Assembly: GCA_021799275.1 (NCBI GenBank)
Contig: JAJZAT010000002.1
Coordinates: 127,293 to 191,292 of the forward strand
From: Bacillota bacterium
GTDB taxonomy: Bacteria > Bacillota > Sulfobacillia > JAJZYS01 > JAJYTV01
DNA: 64,000 nt
Direction: 5' to 3'
Below, piece by piece: positions 38,186-45,119 of this stretch; position 1 is the first letter of the stretch, and each line of letters begins with the position of its first letter. Both the position numbers and the translations under genes were made by a program. The notes beneath the pieces were generated by a model. That model saw only the letters and a list, made by a program, of their open reading frames with translations. It did not search any database and was not told where the DNA came from.

Positions 38186-38704
38186 TCAGAGGAGGTTTCG
38201 TACGGCCTCGAGGGCCTTCTCGTAATCCGGCAGATTGGTGAACTCGGGCACGTACTCCACGTAGCGCACGACGCCGTCGGCGTCCGAGACGAACACGGAC
38301 CGCGCGAGGAGACCCATCTCCTCGATGTGGACGCCGAAGTGATCGCCGAAGCTTCGGTCGTAGACGTCCGAGAGCACCTGCATGTTCTTCGCGTCCGCCG
38401 CGCCGCACCAGCGTCCCTGGGCGAACGGCGTGTCGGCGCTCACCGTGTACACGGCGACCCGCTCGCCGAGTCTCGCGGCCTCCTCGTTGAAGCGCTTGGC
38501 CTGGAGGTCGCAGACCGGCGTATCGAGCGACGGCACGACCGAAAAGATCCGCACCTTGCCCGGCGTGTCCCCCGCCTTCACGGGGCTGAACGACTGGTCG
38601 AGCACGGTGAAGTCCGGCAGCCGGTCCCCGGGTCCCAGTCTCGGCCCGATCAGCGTGAGCGGCTTACCCTTGAAGGTGTGCTCTCCCTTGCGTACGATGG
38701 CCAA
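38186..38704 (-). CDS. tpx: thiol peroxidase, atypical 2-Cys peroxiredoxin
   Basis: Tpx, 172 residues, reduces hydroperoxides with thioredoxin. The peroxidatic Cys65 lies in SLDTPVCDLQAKRFNEEA and the resolving Cys100 in FAQGRWCGAADAKN; the 35-residue gap is that of Tpx. The protein starts with the typical IVRKGEHTFKGKPLTLIG from a TTG at 38704 preceded by GAGGAG. It is divergent from a glutaredoxin-like gene and near a SelW-like gene, forming a small thiol-redox neighbourhood. Confidence 0.93.
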   Translation of the reverse strand: MAIVRKGEHTFKGKPLTLIGPRLGPGDRLPDFTVLDQSFSPVKAGDTPGKVRIFSVVPSLDTPVCDLQAKRFNEEAARLGERVAVYTVSADTPFAQGRWCGAADAKNMQVLSDVYDRSFGDHFGVHIEEMGLLARSVFVSDADGVVRYVEYVPEFTNLPDYEKALEAVRNLL

Positions 38705-38773
38705 GCAGATCACTCCTCGCTCGAACGTTCCGCGGCGGGCGACGCCCGCATGAGATGGATGGGAGGCCAGGCG

Positions 38774-39013
38774 GTGCCCTACCTGCAGGACGTGATCCTC
38801 TACCTCGATCCCGAAGACCCCGCCTGTCTCCGCGCGCAGGCCTTCCTCCGGCGGCACGGCATCGCCGCAAGCGAGCGCAACGTCCGCCGGGATCCCGCGC
38901 TCCGGGCCGATCTCGCAGAGATGGGCAGCGACGTTCTGCCCACTATCGTCGTCAACGGCGTAGCCCTTCCCGGCTTCGATCCCCGACTCCTCGCCGAGGT
39001 ACTGGGGCTCTAG
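38774..39013 (+). CDS. glutaredoxin-like thiol protein
   Basis: A 79-residue thioredoxin-fold protein of the glutaredoxin/NrdH type. It has a single cysteine, Cys18 in DPEDPACLRAQAFLR, in place of the CxxC pair, and the cis-proline motif SDVLPTIVVNGVALPGFD. A monothiol mechanism is therefore expected. The GTG at 38774 is chosen because GGGAGG lies seven bases upstream. Its TAG stop interlocks with the TAG of the convergent SelW-like gene in a shared CTAG. Confidence 0.78.
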   Translation: MPYLQDVILYLDPEDPACLRAQAFLRRHGIAASERNVRRDPALRADLAEMGSDVLPTIVVNGVALPGFDPRLLAEVLGL

Positions 39014-39255
39014 CCCAGACTCGCCGCCACCAGTTCGCCAATCTCGCCCTGCTCGGGAAAGCGCTGTTCATCCGCCTTGCGGAACAGCACCCGCTCGCCG
39101 AGCGTCACCTCGAAGATGCCACCATGCGAGGGCTGAAGCGTGATCGCCTGCAGCTGCTCGCCGAATCGCGTCGCCAGTTCTTCCGCCACACGGGCGGCCT
39201 GCGTCGCGTAGCCTCACGAGGTGCAGAACGTCACGCGCACGCGGGACTCTGCCAC
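39010..39255 (-). CDS. SelW/Rdx-family selenoprotein with in-frame TGA (CxxU)
   Basis: An 81-codon frame on the minus strand runs from GTG at 39255 (GGGGAGG nine bases upstream) to TAG at 39012-39010 if the TGA at 39216-39214 is read through. The N-terminal strand RVRVTFCTS-Sec-GY has the CxxU redox motif (Cys11, Sec14) of the SelT/SelW/SelH (Rdx) family. After the TGA the frame continues with a typical Rdx body: AARVAEELATRFGE, ITLQPSHGGIFEVTLGE and RVLFRKADEQRFPEQGEI. The homology continues in the same frame on both sides, which argues against a frameshift. Function is probably thiol/selenol redox exchange, in keeping with the Tpx and glutaredoxin-like neighbours. Confidence 0.82.
39183..39197 (-). 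promoter_or_regulatory. SECIS-like hairpin after the SelW TGA codon
   Basis: On the minus strand CCGCC and GGCGG form a five-base-pair stem closing the loop CGTGT. The stem begins 16 bases after the TGA. Bacterial SECIS elements are small hairpins placed just downstream of the UGA inside the coding region, with a G early in the apical loop; this hairpin fits in position and loop. It is short, so a folding calculation is needed to judge it. Confidence 0.5.
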
Positions 39256-39317
39256 GGCCTTCCACCTCCCCGGGAACGTTTGCATCCATGATAGCGGACG
39301 AGCCCGGGAGGTCAAAA

Positions 39318-39689
39318 TCAGCCGCGCGTCACCTTGACGACGCGCGTGTCGAGCAGCATGTCGTGGAGCGCGAGCCGGTCCCGGGCCACGAGCGCCACGA
39401 GGAACCCCCCGCAGAGCAGGGCCAGTTCGAGCACGTAGAGGATCGGCCGCAGGACAACCTGCCAGAGGCGCAGACCGCCGCGTTCCGAGCGCTGGCCGAC
39501 GACGCGCAGGCGCAGCAGGACCTTGCCCGGGGTGCGGCCGCGCAGCACGAGCAGCGACACGGCGATGTAGACGATGCCCAGCGCGGCCCAGACCAGGATC
39601 GGCAGACCCAGCAGGTGACCGATGACACCCACGAGCGCCGTGTCGACGAGGAACGCAAAGAGGCGTTCCCTGAAGCGTGCCGTCCTCAT
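39318..39689 (-). CDS. RDD-family membrane protein
   Basis: A 123-residue protein with three hydrophobic helices and the RDD features: Arg and Asp in RLFAFLVDTALVGVIG, and TPGKVLLRLRVVG, followed by a late Asp in ALHDMLLDTRVV. RDD proteins are poorly understood and sometimes linked to ion or solute transport. It overlaps the dehydratase-like gene by four bases and is probably co-expressed with it. Confidence 0.82.
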   Translation of the reverse strand: MRTARFRERLFAFLVDTALVGVIGHLLGLPILVWAALGIVYIAVSLLVLRGRTPGKVLLRLRVVGQRSERGGLRLWQVVLRPILYVLELALLCGGFLVALVARDRLALHDMLLDTRVVKVTRG

Positions 39690-40645
39690 GCCGTCTCCTC
39701 CTCGGCGAGCACCGACTGCAAGAGTTCGGGCGCGATGTTGCGACCTGTGACGACCACGGCGGTCTCGCCACCAGGCGCGAGGCCCTCGAGGAGCGCCGCC
39801 ACACCGACGGCGGCCGACCCCTCGGCGACGATCCGGTGCGTTCGAAAGAGATAGCGCATCGCGCGGCGTGTGGAGGCTTCCGTGACCTCAAGCACTCCGT
39901 CGAGGTGGCGCAAGGCCAAGTCGACCATCTCCGAGGTGGTGTCGCCGTGCAGGCCGTCCGCGATGGACGGGCCATAGGTCACTGCCACGTGGCGTCCCGC
40001 CTTGTAGGCTGCCACAAGAGGCGGCGAAGCCTCCGTCTGGACGCCGTAGACGCGCACCTCGGGCAGAAGGGCTTTGAGGGCGATCGCCGACCCCACCGAG
40101 AGGCCGCCGCCGCCGGCCGGGATCAGCACCTGACGCACCGCCGGGCGCTCCAAGGCGATCTCGAGACCCACAGTGCCCTGCCCCGCGATCACGGCGGCAT
40201 CCATGAACGGATGAAGGAGCGCGCGTCCCGTCTCCTGCGCCACGGCGGGCCACGCGGCCTCCGCCTCGTCGTAGTCCCGTCCGATCAGGCGCACCTCTGC
40301 GCCAAGCTGCCGAACCGCCTCGATCTTGACGCGCGACGCCGTCTCCGGCATCACGATCAGTGCCGAGACACCGGCCTCACGCGCGGCAAGCGCGACCCCC
40401 TGGGCATGGTTCCCGGCGGAAACCGCCAGCACGCCGCGTCGGCGATCGTCGTCCCCGAGAAGGCGCATGGCATTCAAAGCGCCGCGCACCTTGAAAGAAC
40501 CTGTGCGCTGCCAGCACTCGAGCTTCAGCCACACGGGCGCGCCGTGACGCGCCTCAAGATCCGGATCCGGCATCAAGGGCGTCGGCCAGAGGCTCGGTCC
40601 GATCCGCCGCTCGGCGGCGATGATGTCTGCGGGAAGGATGCGCAA
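39686..40645 (-). CDS. PLP-dependent threonine dehydratase/serine racemase family enzyme
   Basis: A fold-type II PLP enzyme of 319 residues. Lys52 in ECWQRTGSFKVRGALN forms the Schiff base, SAGNHAQGVALAA holds the substrate carboxylate, and PAGGGGL binds the cofactor phosphate. It has no ACT-like regulatory domain, so it is the short catabolic or racemase-like type. TTG at 40645 is chosen over the GTG three codons earlier because GGAGG is then at proper distance. It is divergent from a paralogue at 40780. Confidence 0.85.
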   Translation of the reverse strand: MRILPADIIAAERRIGPSLWPTPLMPDPDLEARHGAPVWLKLECWQRTGSFKVRGALNAMRLLGDDDRRRGVLAVSAGNHAQGVALAAREAGVSALIVMPETASRVKIEAVRQLGAEVRLIGRDYDEAEAAWPAVAQETGRALLHPFMDAAVIAGQGTVGLEIALERPAVRQVLIPAGGGGLSVGSAIALKALLPEVRVYGVQTEASPPLVAAYKAGRHVAVTYGPSIADGLHGDTTSEMVDLALRHLDGVLEVTEASTRRAMRYLFRTHRIVAEGSAAVGVAALLEGLAPGGETAVVVTGRNIAPELLQSVLAEEETA

Positions 40646-40779
40646 TCCCTGCACCTCCGGGCCTCATTCGCTGTGGCATTCTAGAAGGACGGCCGGGATC
40701 CCTTTCCCGCCCGCCTGCAGGACCCCAGGCCCGGCTGGATGAATTGGTGGACCACGCGTCCTGAGGAGGAGATCGGCAA

Positions 40780-41748
40780 TTGGAGGCTGACGTTCGGCTC
40801 AGCGATGTCCTCGCCGCGCAGGCGCGGCTCGCGCGCTATCTCGTGCCGACACCCCTTCAGCCCTCGGTGGCCGCTCGCGAGGCCGTCGGCGGCGATGTCC
40901 TCCTGAAGCTGGAGATGTTCCAGCCGATCCGCGTCTTCAAGATCCGCGGCGCCCTGAACCGCATCCTGCATTTGCGCGAAGAGGGCCATGTGGACGGCGT
41001 CATCACCGCGTCCGCCGGCAACCACGGCATGGCTGTCGCCTACGCCGCCGACCGCTTCGGCATCCCCGCCACCGTCTGCGTTCCCGCAAACGGCAACCAG
41101 GCCAAGGTGCGCGCAATCCGCAGGCTGGGCGCGCGCATCGTCGCGGAAGGCGAAGACTTTCAGGCGGCGACCGACAATGCGGACCGCATCGCCCGCGACG
41201 AGCACCTCACGTTCGTGCACGCCTACGACGACGTCGACGTGGTGGCCGGTCAGGCCACCCTGGGCATGGAGCTCCTGCTGCAACCCCAGCCGTTCGACGC
41301 GGTGCTGGTGCCGATCGGTGGTGGCGGCCTCCTGGGCGGCGTCTCGCTCGCGCTGAAGCGCCATCGCCCGGAGGTCAAGGTGTACGGCGTGGCCATGTCC
41401 GGCGCCGACAGCATGGTGCGCTCGCTCGCCGCGGGACGCGTCGTCGCGCTGGACCAGGTGCGCACGATCGCCGACGGCCTTTCGCCGCGCCGGCCGTCCG
41501 AATTGACCCTCGCCCTCGTGCGCCAGTACGTCGACGACGTCGTCGTCATCGACGACGAGGATCTCTATGCCGCGCTGCATCTTCTGCTCTTCGAGGAGCA
41601 CCTCGTGGTCGAGCCGAGCGGCGCCGCAAGCCTGGCCGCGCTCATGCGCTTCGGCGCCGCCCGATTCGGCGAGCGGCCCGTCGCCGTGCTGTCCGGCGGC
41701 TTCTGCGCCGACGAGATCGTGCGCCGCGTGGTCCAAATGGACCAATAA
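40780..41748 (+). CDS. second threonine/serine dehydratase-like PLP enzyme
   Basis: A 322-residue paralogue of the divergent neighbour. It has the lysine Lys54 in EMFQPIRVFKIRGALN, where the usual TGSFK is IRVFK, plus ASAGNHGMAVAYAA and PIGGGGLLGGVSLA. No regulatory domain is present. The TTG start at 40780 is preceded by GGAGGAG. The altered residues beside the lysine suggest a substrate other than threonine. The stop codon lies in the loop of a long inverted repeat that precedes the Crp/Fnr gene. Confidence 0.84.
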   Translation: MEADVRLSDVLAAQARLARYLVPTPLQPSVAAREAVGGDVLLKLEMFQPIRVFKIRGALNRILHLREEGHVDGVITASAGNHGMAVAYAADRFGIPATVCVPANGNQAKVRAIRRLGARIVAEGEDFQAATDNADRIARDEHLTFVHAYDDVDVVAGQATLGMELLLQPQPFDAVLVPIGGGGLLGGVSLALKRHRPEVKVYGVAMSGADSMVRSLAAGRVVALDQVRTIADGLSPRRPSELTLALVRQYVDDVVVIDDEDLYAALHLLLFEEHLVVEPSGAASLAALMRFGAARFGERPVAVLSGGFCADEIVRRVVQMDQ

Positions 41749-41785
41749 TGGTCCATTTGGACGGTGCCTTAAGTCCATTTGGTCC
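41731..41785. promoter_or_regulatory. three phased operator-like repeats (GTCCAnnTGGAC type)
   Basis: Three copies are seen: GTCCAAATGGACC (41731), GTCCATTTGGACG (41751) and GTCCATTTGGTCC (41773). Their centres are 20 and 22 bases apart, about two helical turns. The first two also form a perfect 14-bp inverted repeat around ATAA. The third abuts the -35 of the promoter below, with its centre about 43 bases before the predicted start of transcription. Confidence 0.6.
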
Positions 41786-41786
41786 G

Positions 41787-41815
41787 TTGCTGACTTATCC
41801 TGAGCGCCGTACTAT
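41787..41815 (+). promoter_or_regulatory. candidate sigma-A promoter for the Crp/Fnr gene
   Basis: TTGCTG (41787-41792) and TACTAT (41810-41815) are separated by 17 bases. Transcription would begin near 41822, some 50 bases before the TTG start codon. The upstream repeats place activator sites at the usual distance. Confidence 0.55.
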
Positions 41816-41874
41816 GGATTCAAACGGCTGCTGGTCCCACGCCGCAGCCCATGGCGCGCAAGGAGGCGGACCAC

Positions 41875-42573
41875 TTGGCGGTGCAGTCCATTCTCAGTCA
41901 GGCCGACGTGACCTCGATCGTGCCCGCGTTCCGCGACCTTCCTGCCGAGGCGCGCCGCGCCCTCTCGGACATCGTCTCCGTCCGGCGTTACCGCAAGGAG
42001 AGCTACATCTACATCGAAGGCGAGGAATCGGAGTTCGTCTCGTTCCTGATCGACGGCTCCGTGCGGACCTTCCGCACCTCCACCGATGGCCAGGAACAGA
42101 CCGTCCGCATGGTGCGGCCGGGCGAGGTGCTCGCGCTCTCGGGACTGCTCGGCCCTGAGACCTACACGGCATCGGCCGAGGCCAGCGAACCCGCGACCGT
42201 CGCCTTCGTCCAGACGCGCGCCTTGCGCGCCCTGATCCAGCACCGCGCGGAGATCGGCTGGGCGTTCCTGCAGATCTATGCCCAGCGCCTGCGCGAATCG
42301 CAGGAGCAGATGGCGGAGCTCTCGGGCCGCGACGCGAGCCAGAAGCTTGCCGCAGCGCTCCTTCGCCTCGGCGAGGAAAACGGCGTCCCGGACGGACGCG
42401 CGATCTTCGTGCCGCAGCACTTCACCCATCGCCAGCTGGCACAGCTGATCGGCTGCTCGCGCGAGACGGTCACGCGGGTCCTGCGGGAGTTCCGCCAGGA
42501 CCGCAGCGTCGACCTGGACCAGGAGGGGCACCTGCGCATCGACCCGGACCGCCTGCAGCGCCACATCGCCTGA
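41875..42573 (+). CDS. Crp/Fnr-family transcriptional regulator
   Basis: A 232-residue regulator: cyclic-nucleotide-binding-like beta barrel at about 20-120, dimer helix at 130-150, and a winged HTH at 184-203 (THRQLAQLIGCSRETVTRVL). No cysteine cluster like that of FNR is present, and the cNMP pocket is not clearly conserved, so the signal is unknown. The TTG at 41875 has AAGGAGG eight bases upstream; the ATG at 41851 has none. Its recognition helix SRETVTR resembles that of CRP, which reads TGTGA half-sites, unlike the repeats in front of the gene. Confidence 0.85.
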   Translation: MAVQSILSQADVTSIVPAFRDLPAEARRALSDIVSVRRYRKESYIYIEGEESEFVSFLIDGSVRTFRTSTDGQEQTVRMVRPGEVLALSGLLGPETYTASAEASEPATVAFVQTRALRALIQHRAEIGWAFLQIYAQRLRESQEQMAELSGRDASQKLAAALLRLGEENGVPDGRAIFVPQHFTHRQLAQLIGCSRETVTRVLREFRQDRSVDLDQEGHLRIDPDRLQRHIA

Positions 42574-42577
42574 GCGA

Positions 42578-43459
42578 TCAGGAACGGCCGAGGGCGTCCG
42601 CGACGTTTCCGCCAAGCACCTGAAGGCGCGCGACCTGGTTCGCCAGGGCCGTCGCGGCGATGAGATCGAGCCCGCGCGTCAGGCCGGCCAGGAGGCCGGC
42701 CGCGTGCGCATCTCCGGCGCCCGTCGTGTCCCGCGAAACCCGCTCCCCGCCGGTGACCGCCGTGACGTGGCCGCCTCTCGCAACGTACGCAGCCTCCGCC
42801 GTGCTCACCACCACATCGGCTTCCAGTCCCAGCGCCGCGGCGGCCGCCGCGGCGCCCTTCTTTGCGCTGCGACGCTCGGCTTCGGCGAGATTGAGCCGGA
42901 TGACGTCCGCCCTGCGCCAGGCCGCCGTCAGCTTGCCCGGCCAGGCGCCACGCGGTCCGGGATCCAGGAGCACGAGGACGTCCGCCGGCAAGGCCGCGAC
43001 CGCCGCCTCGAGGTCCGGCGAGGCCAAGAGCTCGTAACCGGAGACGTAGAGCGCTTTCGCGCGCTGGACGTCCCCCGGCAGGTCCGCCGCTCCGACGGAG
43101 CCCTCGGCGCCCAGGGCCGAAACCAGGCTCCGCTCGCCGCTCGGCTCGACGAGCGTCACGGTGACGCCGCTCGGCCGCCGGCTGCGTCGCCCCCGCACCG
43201 CCAGCCGCAGCCGCTCGAGTTCCTGCCCGACCATGCGGTCGAACGGGCCCTCGCCGCGATGGAGCACCAGCAGCGGAGTGCAGCCGAGCCCTTGCAGGGT
43301 GCGGGCCACGTTGACGGCGCTGCCGCCGACGCGCACCTCGAACCCGTGGGCAAGCACGTCGCCGCCGGAGCGGGGCAGCCGCTCCACCTTGAAGCGCAGT
43401 TCCAGCAGGGCCGCTCCCACCACGACGATGGTATCCGCCCGGACGCCCGCGGCGGCCAT
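42578..43459 (-). CDS. PfkB-family carbohydrate/nucleoside kinase
   Basis: A 293-residue ribokinase-like kinase. The N-terminal sugar motif is RVGGSAVNVARTLQGLG (44-60) and the C-terminal ATP/catalytic motif DTTGAGDAHAAGLLAG holds the base Asp250. The substrate (ribose, fructose, a nucleoside or another sugar) cannot be assigned. It lies two bases after the beta-hydroxyacid dehydrogenase gene and is co-transcribed with it and yigZ. Confidence 0.87.
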   Translation of the reverse strand: MAAAGVRADTIVVVGAALLELRFKVERLPRSGGDVLAHGFEVRVGGSAVNVARTLQGLGCTPLLVLHRGEGPFDRMVGQELERLRLAVRGRRSRRPSGVTVTLVEPSGERSLVSALGAEGSVGAADLPGDVQRAKALYVSGYELLASPDLEAAVAALPADVLVLLDPGPRGAWPGKLTAAWRRADVIRLNLAEAERRSAKKGAAAAAAALGLEADVVVSTAEAAYVARGGHVTAVTGGERVSRDTTGAGDAHAAGLLAGLTRGLDLIAATALANQVARLQVLGGNVADALGRS

Positions 43460-43461
43460 CG

Positions 43462-44322
43462 TCAGCCGAGCAGCTTTCTAAGGTAGCTCGATTCGTCGAG
43501 CTCCCCCGCGCCCGCGTCGGCGTGGGCCTGGTAGCGGACGAGGGCCGGGCCGGCGAGCGGCAGGTCGAAGCCGGACGCCTTCGCCATCTCGACCGCGAGA
43601 CGCAGGTCCTTGAGGCGGTTCTGCACCGAGAAGCCGGGCAGCCAGGCGTCGTCGCCGTAGCGGTCGAGGAGCTTGCGCACCTCGAACGACTGCGCGGACG
43701 AGTTCGGCAGCACTTCGTTCAGGAGGTCGAGCGAGAGGCCGAGCCTCAGCCCGAGCGCGATGCCCTCGGCCGCCACCATCAGCGTCAGGCCCGAGACGAG
43801 GTTCGCGACGAGCTTCATCGTCTGCCCGGCCCCGGCCTCGCCGATGCGCACGATGCGCCTGCCCATCGCCTGGAGCAGCGGCAGGGCCACCTCGAAGTCC
43901 CGCTCGCGGCCGCCCGCCATGATCGTCAGGGTACCGTCGCGCGCGCCGATGTCGCCGCCCGTCACGGGCGCGTCGAGATAGCCCGCGCCCATGGTCTGCG
44001 CAGCCGCGGCCACGCGCCGCGCGGTCTCGGGCGAGATCGTCGACATGTCGATCAGGAGCGCCCCCGCGGCGAGACCCGCGAGCACGCCGTCCGGTCCCTC
44101 GCTCACGGCCAGCACCGCGGCGTCGTCCGTCACGATCGTGATCACGGCATCGCGCCCCATGGCGGCCTCGCGCGGGGACGAAGCGACGCCCGCGCCCATG
44201 GCCGCCAGTTCGTCCGTCCTGCCGTTCGTCCGGTTGTAAACGGTCACGCGGTGTCCGGCCTTCATGAGGTTCGCCGCCATGTACCTGCCCATCACACCAA
44301 GACCGACAAAACCCACTTCCAT
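43462..44322 (-). CDS. NAD(P)-dependent beta-hydroxyacid dehydrogenase (HIBADH family)
   Basis: A 286-residue enzyme of the 3-hydroxyisobutyrate/tartronate semialdehyde reductase family. The N-terminal GFVGLGVMGRYMAANL binds NAD(P), DAPVTGGDIGARDGTLTIM recognises substrate, and Lys170 in GAGQTMKLVANLV is the catalytic residue. The ATG at 44322 gives the family-typical beginning. 3-hydroxyisobutyrate dehydrogenase would fit valine breakdown encoded further along, but tartronate or succinic semialdehyde reduction is equally possible. Confidence 0.88.
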   Translation of the reverse strand: MEVGFVGLGVMGRYMAANLMKAGHRVTVYNRTNGRTDELAAMGAGVASSPREAAMGRDAVITIVTDDAAVLAVSEGPDGVLAGLAAGALLIDMSTISPETARRVAAAAQTMGAGYLDAPVTGGDIGARDGTLTIMAGGRERDFEVALPLLQAMGRRIVRIGEAGAGQTMKLVANLVSGLTLMVAAEGIALGLRLGLSLDLLNEVLPNSSAQSFEVRKLLDRYGDDAWLPGFSVQNRLKDLRLAVEMAKASGFDLPLAGPALVRYQAHADAGAGELDESSYLRKLLG

Positions 44323-44335
44323 GCCACGCCGGCCC

Positions 44336-44977
44336 TCAGGCCGGCCCACCTCCCTCTTGATCGGGGACCGCTCGCGTCTCCTCGCCCACCGCCACCGCGC
44401 GACCGGCCGACGGAGCCAGCCGCAGCAGGTCCGCCGGCGTGCTGCCCTGCGGCAGCCAGAACCCCACGCGCACCCGCGCGGCGAACGACTCGCCGAGCAC
44501 GACGCCATGGGCCTCCTGCACCGCCCGCTCGAGCGGAAGCCGCTCCAGATGCGCGACCTCGGCCTCGTAGCGCGTGCCGGGCACGAGACGGCCGCAAGAA
44601 GCCGCGTCGAGCGCGGCGACGCCCGCCCCGAGATAGGCACGGTAGAGGCCTGGGCGGCCGAGCTTGCGCCCGCCGTAGTAGCGGACGACGCAGATCACCC
44701 CCGCGTCGATCTCCCGCCGGCGCAGCGTCTCAAGCAGCGGCAGCCCACCGGTGCCCTGCGGCTCGCCGTCGTCGCTCTGTCGCTCCTGGCCGGCGCCCAG
44801 GCGGTAGCCGAAGCAGTGATGGCTCGCCTGCGGGTGCTCGTCCCTGATCTGCCGCAAGGCGGCTTCGGCGGCCTCGGGATCGGTCGCGGGCATCGCGTAG
44901 CCGAGGAAGCGCGAGCGCTCGATGGTCAGGGTCGACTGCCCAGGGCTTAGAATCGCCCGACGCACCTTTTCCTGCAT
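44336..44977 (-). CDS. YigZ/IMPACT-family protein
   Basis: A 213-residue protein of the UPF0029/IMPACT family. The diagnostic HHCFGYRLGAG and DDGEPQGTGGLPLLE are followed by VICVVRYYGGRKLGRPGLYRAY. A C-terminal ferredoxin-fold domain is present. Family members bind nucleic acid or influence translation, but no reaction is established. It is the first of three co-directional genes ending with the PfkB kinase. Confidence 0.92.
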   Translation of the reverse strand: MQEKVRRAILSPGQSTLTIERSRFLGYAMPATDPEAAEAALRQIRDEHPQASHHCFGYRLGAGQERQSDDGEPQGTGGLPLLETLRRREIDAGVICVVRYYGGRKLGRPGLYRAYLGAGVAALDAASCGRLVPGTRYEAEVAHLERLPLERAVQEAHGVVLGESFAARVRVGFWLPQGSTPADLLRLAPSAGRAVAVGEETRAVPDQEGGGPA

Positions 44978-45119
44978 GCCTTGGCTCTTCGCCGCGGCGC
45001 GCGCGACGCCTGCCGGCGCGATCCCCGCCGAACATGGTGCATCCGGCTATATACCACGGCAGGCCTGTCCGCGATACTCAAGGTGCAGGCAAGACCCCAG
45101 ACTGGAGATGACCTCTCGC

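Noticed and set aside
39214-39975. A 253-codon minus-strand frame ending at the TGA at 39214.
   Set aside because: Only its last 13 codons are meaningful, as the N-terminus of the SelW-like protein; the rest is antisense or out of frame to the RDD and dehydratase genes.
41816-41874. ATG at 41851 as the start of the Crp/Fnr regulator.
   Set aside because: AAGGAGG lies downstream of this ATG and serves the TTG at 41875; nothing precedes 41851 as a ribosome binding site.
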